From the NCBI GenBank assembly GCA_946221045.1, contig CAMIIY010000127.1:1-6255 (forward strand): a stretch of DNA of 6,255 bases. Direction: 5' to 3'. Positions 1 to 5,304 of the stretch are shown here, piece after piece; the first letter of the stretch is position 1; the number at the start of each line of letters is the position of its first letter. This DNA comes from an uncultured Oceanospirillaceae bacterium (GTDB lineage Bacteria > Pseudomonadota > Gammaproteobacteria > Pseudomonadales > Balneatricaceae). The notes beneath the pieces were generated by a model. That model did not search any database and had not been told where the DNA came from. It worked only from the letters and a program-made list of their open reading frames with translations. A program made the position numbers and the translations under genes.

Positions 1-1
1 G

Positions 2-394
2 CTGATGTTTATCATTTTTTATATTTATGCCGCGATTGGCGCGTTTTTCTTTGCCGATATTAACCCGCAACTCTGGGGCGATATCACCATCGCCATGCTG
101 ACCCTGTTCCGGGTCATGACCTTCGAGGACTGGACCGATGTGATGTATGAAACCATGGCAGTGTATGGTTTCAGCTGGATCTTTTATCTTAGTTTTATCT
201 TCCTGACCGCCTTTGCATTTCTCAACATGGTAATCGGTATTGTGGTCAGCGTAATGGAAGATGAGCATGAAAAAGAACGACATGCCGAAGGCGAACCTTC
301 CCGCGAAGAGCTGTCCGCACAGATCAGCGAACTGAAAGCACTGATACTCGCACAACAGACCTGTCAACGGTGTCAGGATGATGAAAACAAATAA
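2..394 (+). CDS. Voltage-gated cation channel, NaChBac/BacNav superfamily (3' part)
   Basis: This is the C-terminal end of an inner-membrane channel that would work as a homotetramer. The reading frame runs off the left edge, so the voltage sensor (S1-S4) is missing. Counting from the Met at position 5, residues 1-17 are the end of S5 and 29-38 the pore helix. The selectivity filter TFEDWTD is at residues 39-45, and S6 spans about 57-84 with the FLNMVIGIVV core typical of the superfamily. A charged neck follows (EDEHEKERHAEGE), then a short heptad-like helix (SREELSAQISELKALI) matching the C-terminal coiled coil of bacterial sodium channels. The filter differs from the usual TLESW: it has E-D-W-x-D, with extra acidic residues as in calcium channels. 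The tail ends in a CxxC pair (C120, C123). The stop overlaps the next gene by 17 nt, so the two are probably co-transcribed. Family assignment is firm; ion selectivity is inferred. Confidence 0.92.
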   Translation: MMFIIFYIYAAIGAFFFADINPQLWGDITIAMLTLFRVMTFEDWTDVMYETMAVYGFSWIFYLSFIFLTAFAFLNMVIGIVVSVMEDEHEKERHAEGEPSREELSAQISELKALILAQQTCQRCQDDENK

Positions 395-1196
395 CCCAGC
401 CAGTGCAACCTTAAGCACTCAGGCACAGCAGGTTTTTCAGGCGCACCCTCGGTGGCATCTGCTGAATGAAGGGTTAAACAACGACCCCGAAAAAGCACTA
501 CGTAAAGACACAGCGTTACTGAAAGCGGTGGCCAGCGGCACTCGCCAGGCCACTGTCAGAATTTGGGAAAACCCACAGTGCCTGGTGGTTACCCGGAAGG
601 AAACCCGTTTCCCGAATTTTGTAGGCGCAAAACAGGAGCTTGAACAGCAGGGCTGGCCTGTGATTGTGCGTGACAGTGGTGGCACAGCGGTACCCCACCA
701 CCCGGGCATACTTAACCTGAGCCTGATCCTGCCCCAGTTCCACTCGCCCAGATTTGATCTGGACAGTATCTACCTAGCCCTGTGTGAACCCATTATTCAG
801 GCCCTCAAAGTCTTTGGCTTAAACCCGGACTATGGAGAAACCCCCGGCTCCTATTGTGATGGCCGATTTAACCTGAACATTGATGGACTCAAAATTACCG
901 GCACTGCTCAGCGGATGATGCCAGCAACCGGAAATCAGGAGGTCATCAGTCACGGCATTCTGGCCCAGGCAATGCTGATGGTAGAAGCAGATGCCGCAGC
1001 CGATACCCGGATCGTGAATCATTTTTACAACCGGGCCGGAATGGAGAAGCAGTTTGCGCCTGATGTTGCGACCAGCCTGAAGCAACTGGGTATATCCAGC
1101 CCTTCTGATAGCACACTGACGCAGTTAATCCGCACTAAACTGATGGATAGCTGCGCCAGTCTTTGTACACCCAAGACTGGCGAACCTGAAACCTAA
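378..1196 (+). CDS. Lipoyl/octanoyl transferase or lipoate-protein ligase family protein (BPL/LplA/LipB fold)
   Basis: A 272-residue cytoplasmic protein of the family that attaches lipoate or octanoate to lipoyl domains of 2-oxoacid dehydrogenases or GcvH. The family core is visible: RDSGGTAVPHHPGILNLSL at about 98-116 corresponds to the RRxGGGAVxHDxGNLN motif. GSYCDGRFNLNIDGLKITG (157-175) corresponds to the block holding the conserved lysine (K172), followed by TAQRMM. Cys160 lies where LipM/LipL-type amidotransferases tend to carry a cysteine. The length fits LipM/LipL (roughly 280 aa) better than E. coli LplA (about 340 aa), and no accessory C-terminal domain is seen. The motif has drifted (RDS instead of RRx, HH instead of HD), so the substrate may differ. 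The start lies inside the channel gene and has only a weak Shine-Dalgarno, which suggests translational coupling. The Met at 381 is an equally possible start. Family confidence is good; exact reaction is open. Confidence 0.82.
   Translation: MMKTNNPASATLSTQAQQVFQAHPRWHLLNEGLNNDPEKALRKDTALLKAVASGTRQATVRIWENPQCLVVTRKETRFPNFVGAKQELEQQGWPVIVRDSGGTAVPHHPGILNLSLILPQFHSPRFDLDSIYLALCEPIIQALKVFGLNPDYGETPGSYCDGRFNLNIDGLKITGTAQRMMPATGNQEVISHGILAQAMLMVEADAAADTRIVNHFYNRAGMEKQFAPDVATSLKQLGISSPSDSTLTQLIRTKLMDSCASLCTPKTGEPET
1154..1182. repeat. Perfect 10-bp inverted repeat inside the 3' end of the lipoyl transferase gene
   Basis: CGCCAGTCTT (1154-1163) and AAGACTGGCG (1173-1182) are perfect reverse complements with a 9-nt loop. 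The hairpin falls in the last 15 or so codons, in a tail with no recognisable family motif. No T-run follows on either strand, so it is not a standard rho-independent terminator. It could stabilise the mRNA 3' end or attenuate read-through into the lipoprotein gene. The hairpin is seen directly; any role is inferred. Confidence 0.6.
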
Positions 1197-1239
1197 TATC
1201 AAGCCGAAGGTCACACCCTGTAGAAGGGAGACTGCTACC

Positions 1240-1638
1240 ATGAAAAAACTTGCTTGCCTGATCGCCACAACAGGGTTTATCACCGCCTGTTCAGTACAAT
1301 CCCCACGCGCACTGCCTCAGGATAGCTACCTGATCGACACACAACTTGGACTCATGTGCCATGTATACGAGTGCTATTATCTGTCGCTGATAGGCCCCTC
1401 CTGGCAGGAGGGTGAAATCGCCAGGGCATTAACCTTACCCTCCGGAGTATACCGCTGGGGGGCAGGTGAGTTTGTGACGCACTTGACCAACCCACCGAAT
1501 AACCTCTATCCGGTAGAGCAACTGTCTGCCACTGAGTTCAGGTTACCTCGCAACCAGGCCACCGAGATCGCTTTTGATGCCCTGGAACAGGAAGACCTTC
1601 AGCTGTATCGAATTGGAGGCGACTCACACAGCTATTGA
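1240..1638 (+). CDS. Small predicted outer-membrane lipoprotein, unknown function
   Basis: A 132-residue protein with a short lipoprotein signal: Lys-Lys at 2-3, a hydrophobic stretch (LACLIATTGF) and a lipobox ITAC ending at Cys17. Ser18 follows instead of Asp, so Lol sorting would place it in the outer membrane. The mature part has two more cysteines (C40, C45, as CHVYEC) that could form a disulfide in the periplasm. Pieces such as SLIGPSWQEGEIARALTLPSG and LPSGVYRWGAG suggest a small beta-rich fold, but I recognise no family. A Shine-Dalgarno AGAAGGGAG at 1222-1230 sits about 9 nt before the ATG and supports this start. It begins 43 nt after the transferase gene on the same strand and may be read from the same transcript. 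Its last 7 nt overlap the convergent gene on the other strand. Confidence 0.8.
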   Translation: MKKLACLIATTGFITACSVQSPRALPQDSYLIDTQLGLMCHVYECYYLSLIGPSWQEGEIARALTLPSGVYRWGAGEFVTHLTNPPNNLYPVEQLSATEFRLPRNQATEIAFDALEQEDLQLYRIGGDSHSY

Positions 1639-2057
1639 GTACTTTCAGGTGCTTCCAGCCAGATCCGCCAGGTGGTTGAGCCGTTAATGCGCAAGAAATA
1701 GCGGCCGGGCTGGCGGATCAGAAAACGGTCTTCGCCGCCGCCCCCGATATGCAGGTTTTTCTCCACACTGCCATCCTCCCGGTGCAGAGCCAACACAAAA
1801 ATCGCCCCATCACTCTGATACCTCAGCCGGGTGGGCTGCACGATTTCAAAAACATCAGTTTTATGGCTGAGTTTACCGGCAAAGCGCGGACGCGCCACCT
1901 GCTCCAACCGTTGCACGTCTATCTGGTCATAACAGGCCAGCCGTGCCGCAGCCGCCGGTTTTTCACGGCAATGTTCCAGTGCCCTGCCAACGGCAGCGCC
2001 CTGCGCATACACCGGCAGCAAAGTTGATAACAACAGCCACAGATGAACAAACCGCAT
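1632..2057 (-). CDS. Small secreted protein with C-x11-C (RLACYD) motif, unknown function
   Basis: A 141-residue protein with a Sec signal peptide (MRFVHLWLLLSTLLPVYA), probable cleavage after Ala18. The mature N-terminus has LEHCREKPAAAARLACYDQI, with C30 and C42 likely bonded. This Cys-to-RLACYD pattern is common in small periplasmic proteins, including the T6SS accessory TagO/VasI group. The rest (FEIVQPTRLRYQSDGAIFVL, then RFLIRQPGRYFLRING) looks like a small beta-sandwich and does not let me name a family. It starts within the stop of the upstream gene on the same strand (TGATG, 1-nt overlap), with AGGGGA at 2068-2073 as Shine-Dalgarno about 10 nt before the ATG. The two are therefore an operon with coupled translation. 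The end overlaps the convergent lipoprotein gene. No T6SS genes are near, so that link is not supported here. Confidence 0.78.
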   Translation of the reverse strand: MRFVHLWLLLSTLLPVYAQGAAVGRALEHCREKPAAAARLACYDQIDVQRLEQVARPRFAGKLSHKTDVFEIVQPTRLRYQSDGAIFVLALHREDGSVEKNLHIGGGGEDRFLIRQPGRYFLRINGSTTWRIWLEAPESTQ

Positions 2058-2362
2058 CAGTTATTTGTCCCCTGTAATAGGTGAAGCTGTTTAAACTCTC
2101 TGCCCCGGTTCAGTAATTTACAGCTTCGCTCATTGTGAGCATCAGGACACCCGATCTGTAGACCCTCCGGGTAATGGCTGACATTCTGACAACTGACCCG
2201 AAACAGCAGGCCACCCTTGTCGCTGACTTCCCGTTGTATCTCATCGCGCTGACACTCTGACTTCATCGCCACTAAACGCAAAATCTGGTAATCCAGAATC
2301 TGTGCAGACACAGTCAATGACAACAGCGTTAACATCAGCCCTATCCCATACCGGTATCGCAT
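2057..2362 (-). CDS. Small secreted four-cysteine protein, unknown function
   Basis: A 101-residue protein with a Sec signal peptide (core IGLMLTLLSLTVSA, probable cleavage before Gln). Four cysteines lie in the mature part: C37, C58, C72 and C81 counting from the ATG. That is enough for two disulfides, typical of a small periplasmic protein. No domain is recognised. Two starts are adjacent: GTG at 2365 and ATG at 2362. The GGGAGG Shine-Dalgarno at 2370-2375 is 7 nt from the ATG but only 4 nt from the GTG, so I chose the ATG; the GTG would add one residue. It is the first gene of a two-gene minus-strand operon with the C-x11-C protein, sharing one nucleotide (TGATG). It lies downstream of the terminators closing the aldehyde dehydrogenase transcript, so it probably has its own promoter in 2366-2467. 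Confidence 0.75.
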   Translation of the reverse strand: MRYRYGIGLMLTLLSLTVSAQILDYQILRLVAMKSECQRDEIQREVSDKGGLLFRVSCQNVSHYPEGLQIGCPDAHNERSCKLLNRGREFKQLHLLQGTNN

Positions 2363-2369
2363 CACTTAT

Positions 2370-2375
2370 CCTCCC
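2370..2375 (-). promoter_or_regulatory. Strong Shine-Dalgarno GGGAGG deciding the start of the four-cysteine protein gene
   Basis: On the minus strand the leader reads GGGAGG-ATAA-GTG-ATG. Spacing is 7 nt to the ATG at 2362 and 4 nt to the GTG at 2365, which favours the ATG. Confidence 0.75.
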
Positions 2376-2415
2376 TGAAGCAAACACCAATGTAACAGTT
2401 ACCAGACGCTGTGAG

Positions 2416-2443
2416 AGTATTCCGGGAATTGAATGGGTACCAA
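2416..2443 (-). promoter_or_regulatory. Possible sigma70 promoter for the two-gene secreted-protein operon
   Basis: On the minus strand TTGGTA (2438-2443) and AATACT (2416-2421) are separated by 16 nt, each matching 4 of 6 consensus bases. The spacer region holds a short palindrome, ATTCC-G-GGAAT (2419-2429), which could be an operator. The position, between the upstream terminators and the gene start, is right for a promoter, but the match is weak. Confidence 0.25.
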
Positions 2444-2467
2444 AGAAGGACAGCCCTGTGGCCGCAC

Positions 2468-2493
2468 AAAAAAAACGGCCCCAGAGGGGCCGT
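2468..2493 (-). terminator. Rho-independent terminator (second of two) after the aldehyde dehydrogenase gene
   Basis: The stem ACGGCCCC/GGGGCCGT (2475-2482 with 2486-2493) has 8 bp and a 3-nt loop. It is followed on the minus strand by a run of eight T (A-run 2468-2475 on the plus strand). It would stop minus-strand transcription coming from the aldehyde dehydrogenase. Confidence 0.9.
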
Positions 2494-2496
2494 AAC

Positions 2497-2527
2497 AAAA
2501 ACGCAAGAAGCTATGCGATAGCTCTTG
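2497..2527 (-). terminator. Rho-independent terminator (first of two) after the aldehyde dehydrogenase gene
   Basis: AGCTAT (2509-2514) pairs with ATAGCT (2518-2523) across a GCG loop. CAAG/CTTG extends the stem by 4 bp with one bulged base. On the minus strand it is followed by CG and five T (2497-2501). It begins about 45 nt after the dehydrogenase stop and makes a tandem pair with the GC-rich terminator just beyond. Confidence 0.65.
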
Positions 2528-2572
2528 GAAGGGATACCAGAAGGACAGCAACTGGCACCCTTGGAGGCTCTT

Positions 2573-4093
2573 TTAGAAGAAGCCGAGCGGGCTAGTAGAA
2601 TAGCTAACCAGCATGTTTTTGGTCTGCTGGTAGTGATCCAGCATCATTTTGTGAGTCTCACGACCTACACCGGACTTCTTGTAACCACCGAATGCAGCGT
2701 GTGCTGGGTACAGGTGGTAGCAGTTCATCCATACACGACCTGCCTGGATGCCACGACCCATGCGGTAAGCACGGTTAACATCACGGGTCCAAACGCCAGA
2801 GCCCAGACCGAACTCAGTGTCGTTGGCAATTGCCAGTGCTTCAGCTTCATCTTTGAAAGTTGTTACTGAAACAACCGGGCCAAAGATCTCTTCCTGGAAG
2901 ACACGCATGTCGTTGGTGCCTTTGATCAGGGTTGGCTGAATGTAGTAGCCGCCTTTCAGGTCATCAGCGATCTGCTCAACGCCACCACCCATCAGGATCT
3001 GAGCGCCTTCTTCACGACCGATGTCCATGTAACCCAGGATCTTGTCGAACTGTTCCTGAGATGCCTGAGCACCTACCATGGTTTCAGTATCCAGCGGGTT
3101 ACCACGCTTGATCTGTTTAGCACGTTCGATCACTTTCTCGATGAACTGATCAGCGATTGATTCCTGAACCAGCAGACGGGAAGGACAGGTACATACTTCA
3201 CCCTGGTTGAAGTAAGCCAGAACAGAACCTTCGATACACTTGCTCAGGTAGTCGTCTTCGAAGTTCATTACATCTTCAAAGTAGACGTTTGGAGACTTAC
3301 CACCCAGCTCAGTAGTGGAAGGAATGATGTTCTCAGCAGCACATTTCATGATGTGAGAACCAACCGGAGTAGAACCAGTGAACGCGATCTTAGCGATACG
3401 CGTGCTGCTAGCCAGTGCCTGACCAGCTTCTGCACCGAAACCGTTAACAACGTTCAGTACGCCTGGTGGCAGCAGATCACCGATGCATTCCATCAGGATC
3501 AGTACAGACAGTGGAGTCTGCTCAGCAGGCTTCAGTACGATAGTGTTACCCGCAGCCAGCGCAGGTGCCAGTTTCCAGGCACCCATCAGCAGCGGGAAGT
3601 TCCAAGGAATGATCTGGCCTACTACACCCAGTGGCTCGTGGAAGTGGTAAGCAACGGTAGTTTCGTCGATTTCACCGATAGAACCTTCCTGCGCACGGAT
3701 ACAGCCAGCAAAGTAACGGAAGTGGTCTGCAGACAGTGGAACGTCAGCAGCCAGCGTTTCACGAACCGCTTTACCGTTGTCCCAAGTTTCGGAGACAGCC
3801 AGTTTTTCCAGATTTTCTTCGATGCGGTCTGCAATTTTCAGCAGCAGGTTAGAACGTTCGATTACGGAAGTTTTGCCCCATGCATCTTTGGCAGCATGAG
3901 CAGCGTCCAGCGCCAGCTCGATGTCTTCAGCAGTAGAGCGCGGAATTTCGCAGATGGCTTCACCGGTAACAGGGGTGTGGTTGGTAAAATACTGGCCTTT
4001 TACAGGCTCAACCCACTGACCGTTGATATAGTTGCCATAACGGGATTTGATTGAAACAACAGAGCCTTCTGCACCTGGCTTAGCGTAAATCAT
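2573..4093 (-). CDS. exaC: NAD+-dependent acetaldehyde dehydrogenase, ExaC/AldB type
   Basis: A complete 506-residue cytoplasmic aldehyde dehydrogenase that would oxidise acetaldehyde and related aldehydes to acids with NAD+. From memory it follows Pseudomonas aeruginosa ExaC closely, including the length and the C-terminal PLGFF. Key residues are present: PWNFP with Asn165, LKPAEQTP with Lys188, FTGSTPVGS at 238-246 for the cofactor, TELGGKSPN with the general base Glu262, and [11 protein letters not shown] with the nucleophile Cys301. EEIFGPV carries Glu402. A second cysteine follows the nucleophile (CTC). The ATG at 4093 has AGAGG about 10 nt upstream. Two terminators follow the stop. The partner PQQ alcohol dehydrogenase lies 1.2 kb upstream on the same strand but is separated by an opposite-strand gene and terminators, so this gene needs its own promoter. 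Codons are strongly of the preferred type (CTG, GGT, GTT, GCT), suggesting high expression. The same enzyme is called aldB or pedI in other hosts. Confidence 0.97.
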   Translation of the reverse strand: MIYAKPGAEGSVVSIKSRYGNYINGQWVEPVKGQYFTNHTPVTGEAICEIPRSTAEDIELALDAAHAAKDAWGKTSVIERSNLLLKIADRIEENLEKLAVSETWDNGKAVRETLAADVPLSADHFRYFAGCIRAQEGSIGEIDETTVAYHFHEPLGVVGQIIPWNFPLLMGAWKLAPALAAGNTIVLKPAEQTPLSVLILMECIGDLLPPGVLNVVNGFGAEAGQALASSTRIAKIAFTGSTPVGSHIMKCAAENIIPSTTELGGKSPNVYFEDVMNFEDDYLSKCIEGSVLAYFNQGEVCTCPSRLLVQESIADQFIEKVIERAKQIKRGNPLDTETMVGAQASQEQFDKILGYMDIGREEGAQILMGGGVEQIADDLKGGYYIQPTLIKGTNDMRVFQEEIFGPVVSVTTFKDEAEALAIANDTEFGLGSGVWTRDVNRAYRMGRGIQAGRVWMNCYHLYPAHAAFGGYKKSGVGRETHKMMLDHYQQTKNMLVSYSTSPLGFF

Positions 4094-4122
4094 CTTCTAA
4101 TTGCCTCTTTGTTTTTATCAAC

Positions 4123-4144
4123 TCACTCGATAAGGGGAGAGTGA
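4123..4144. promoter_or_regulatory. Inverted repeat upstream of the aldehyde dehydrogenase, possible operator
   Basis: TCACTC and GAGTGA are separated by 10 nt, about 30 nt before the dehydrogenase start codon. The arm length and spacing suit a dimeric regulator spanning roughly two helical turns. This is pattern evidence only. Confidence 0.2.
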
Positions 4145-4212
4145 CGGTTAGATTACTAATAGATAGTAGCGACCCACGCCAAAATACAGGAATAATCCAT
4201 TGGGACTGAAAA

Positions 4213-4240
4213 TTTACTTATTTGGTACTACTTTTAAAAT
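4213..4240 (+). promoter_or_regulatory. Possible sigma70 promoter for the FRG gene
   Basis: TTTACT (4213-4218) and TAAAAT (4235-4240) are 16 nt apart, matching 4/6 and 5/6 of the consensus. They lie in the low-GC region about 165 nt before the start codon. In such AT-rich DNA, chance matches are expected. Confidence 0.2.
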
Positions 4241-4347
4241 CCTCGCAAAATATCAGTCATTTAGTGGAATAATCTCTATTCAACCAAGGCATAAGAGCAG
4301 ACCAAATCTGCCTAATACCAGCGAAATAGCACCATATATAGAACAGT

Positions 4348-4366
4348 GTGTATCAGACCTATACAC
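4348..4366 (+). repeat. Small inverted repeat in the FRG gene leader
   Basis: GTGTAT (4348-4353) and ATACAC (4361-4366) surround a 7-nt loop about 40 nt before the start codon. It could be a hairpin in the 5' leader or a regulator site. There is no T-run, so it is not a terminator. Confidence 0.3.
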
Positions 4367-4395
4367 TGACGTATAAGAATAAAAGAAAGGGACAC

Positions 4396-4400
4396 AGGGG
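4396..4400 (+). promoter_or_regulatory. Shine-Dalgarno AGGGG deciding the FRG gene start
   Basis: AGGGG lies 4 nt before the ATG at 4405. The in-frame GTG at 4348, which would add 19 residues, has no comparable site and its extension resembles no family sequence. Confidence 0.6.
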
Positions 4401-4404
4401 AATC

Positions 4405-5196
4405 ATGAGCCGAATCCACTATGTAAATACCTGGCAGGAGTTTCTCGATCTGGTTGAGGCCTCCGATTTGAGGGGTTGGGCTTTTCGTGGCCAGAAAGAT
4501 GCTGCCTGGCGACTGGAGAGCTCCCTCACCCGCTACCTCAGCAAATATGTTCCCAACGGCCGCTGGTCACAGCAGGAAGATCGGGCCATTCGCGTATTCA
4601 AGCGCAAGGCTCACTACTTTCTCAATGACACCTCTGCGCTGGAAGATGATTTTCGCTGCCTGGCTCTGATGCAGCATCATGGCGCGCCGACCCGTCTGCT
4701 GGACTTTACCAAATCACCCTATGTCGCAGCATTCTTTGCATTAGAGTCTGCGACCAAGGAAGCGGCAGTATTTGCTGTAAACACCCCTGCCCTCTGGCAT
4801 AAAGCCACCCCACCTGGCGCGCCTGAACTCAACCGCGAAGCCATTGACCCACGCCAGGGCAGCAATCTGAAAAAATTCTATCTGTCGAACCGCTACCCTG
4901 TTGTCTGGCCAGGAGAGCCCTGGTCAATGGATCGCCGTATCGTTGCGCAAAGCGGCACCTTTATGCTGCCGGGCAAGGTCACCGAAACCCTGGAAGACCT
5001 GCTTGAAACCTACGAATACAGTGAACCTCTGGTGGCTAAAATTGTGCTCAACCCTGCAATCAGAGCAGATGCCATGGAGGCGCTATATCGTATGAACATC
5101 ACCAGCGCGACCCTGTTTCCTGATCTGGATGGCCTGGCCCGCTCTATCGGTTATGAACTTGAAGTCCGCTGGGTAGGCGCATCGCTCAACGGCTAA
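4405..5196 (+). CDS. FRG domain-containing protein, function unknown
   Basis: A 263-residue, probably cytoplasmic protein of the FRG family (named after its Phe-Arg-Gly motif). Family hallmarks occur in order: WAFRGQKDAAWRLESSLTR (25-43), then ALMQHHGAPTRLLDFT (87-102) running into SPYVAAFFA, MDRRIVAQSGTFML (175-188), and the C-terminal TLFPDLDGLARSIGYE (236-251). The domain therefore fills nearly the whole protein. No signal peptide or membrane segment is seen. FRG proteins are patchily distributed and their biochemical activity is not known to me; a role in defence or stress has been suspected by context in other genomes but nothing here proves it. The gene runs opposite to the two alcohol-oxidation genes on either side and has its own low-GC upstream region and a terminator 27 nt after the stop, so it looks like an independent unit, perhaps acquired. 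Start chosen by Shine-Dalgarno. Confidence 0.92.
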   Translation: MSRIHYVNTWQEFLDLVEASDLRGWAFRGQKDAAWRLESSLTRYLSKYVPNGRWSQQEDRAIRVFKRKAHYFLNDTSALEDDFRCLALMQHHGAPTRLLDFTKSPYVAAFFALESATKEAAVFAVNTPALWHKATPPGAPELNREAIDPRQGSNLKKFYLSNRYPVVWPGEPWSMDRRIVAQSGTFMLPGKVTETLEDLLETYEYSEPLVAKIVLNPAIRADAMEALYRMNITSATLFPDLDGLARSIGYELEVRWVGASLNG

Positions 5197-5222
5197 CCGG
5201 CTTCGATTGCGGCAGTAAAACA

Positions 5223-5252
5223 AAAAAGCCAGCACATATGTGCTGGCTTTTT
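5223..5252. terminator. Bidirectional rho-independent terminator between FRG and alcohol dehydrogenase genes
   Basis: A perfect 30-nt palindrome: an A-run, GCCAGCAC (5228-5235), ATAT, GTGCTGGC (5240-5247) and a T-run. The A-run becomes a T-run on the other strand, so it can end both the FRG transcript (plus) and the alcohol dehydrogenase transcript (minus). Confidence 0.92.
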
Positions 5253-5260
5253 GCTGGGAC

Positions 5261-5290
5261 AAAACCGGACTACTCATCAGCAGTCCGGTT
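5261..5290 (-). terminator. Hairpin directly after the alcohol dehydrogenase stop, probable first terminator
   Basis: AACCGGACT (5263-5271) and AGTCCGGTT (5282-5290) form a perfect 9-bp stem with a 10-nt loop. On the minus strand it ends in four T, a short tract. It starts 15 nt after the dehydrogenase stop and is backed up by the bidirectional terminator next to it. Confidence 0.6.
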
Positions 5291-5304
5291 GCAAGTCATA
5301 AGAC

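Larger units (their letters stand above)
2431..2549. repeat. Imperfect direct repeat flanking the tandem terminators
   Basis: Two related segments, 2431-2454 and 2528-2549, share the exact 11-mer AGAAGGACAGC (2444-2454 and 2539-2549). Just upstream they have similar bases (GAATGGGTACC and GAAGGGATACC). They lie 95 bp apart on either side of the two terminator hairpins. They may be a local duplication or the ends of a small decayed element; chance cannot be ruled out. Confidence 0.4.
4094..4404. other. Low-GC divergent intergenic region between exaC-like and FRG genes
   Basis: These 311 nt must hold the promoters of two divergent genes. GC is about 35% over 4201-4380 by hand count, well below the coding DNA around it. 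Short inverted repeats are present: TCACTC/GAGTGA (4123-4128, 4139-4144), TACTA/TAGTA (4154-4158, 4164-4168), GCAGA/TCTGC (4297-4301, 4307-4311) and GTGTAT/ATACAC (4348-4353, 4361-4366). The first two lie in the leader side of the dehydrogenase and could bind a regulator. I see no convincing sigma70 or sigma54 promoter for the minus strand, and no coding sequence or RNA gene. Confidence 0.6.

Noticed and set aside
1396..1412. CCCTCCTG-G-CAGGAGGG near-palindrome in the lipoprotein gene
   Set aside because: It is mid-gene with no T-run and no second copy seen; likely a coding coincidence.
1632..2057. Assignment of the RLACYD protein to the T6SS accessory TagO/VasI
   Set aside because: Only the short Cys-RLACYD motif is shared; the rest of the protein and the neighbourhood show no T6SS link.
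2302..2595. A 97-codon plus-strand open frame through the terminators
   Set aside because: It crosses two rho-independent terminators and the starts or ends of real minus-strand genes, and its product is a basic, low-information sequence.
3353..4054. A 233-codon plus-strand open frame opposite the aldehyde dehydrogenase
   Set aside because: It lies wholly antisense to a clear ALDH with all catalytic motifs, and its translation has no recognisable domain. It arises from the biased codon use of the real gene.
4094..4200. A sigma54 promoter for the aldehyde dehydrogenase
   Set aside because: The nearest candidate (TGGCGTGGGTCGCTA on the minus strand) has 8 nt rather than 10 between GG and GC.
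4348..4404. Longer FRG start at GTG 4348
   Set aside because: No Shine-Dalgarno precedes it, it begins inside an inverted repeat, and the added residues (MYQTYTLTYKNKRKGHRGI) do not match the family start.
5272..5281. CTGATGAG on the minus strand, the hammerhead ribozyme core string
   Set aside because: It is just the loop of a 9-bp hairpin. The required GAAA and the other two stems are not present.
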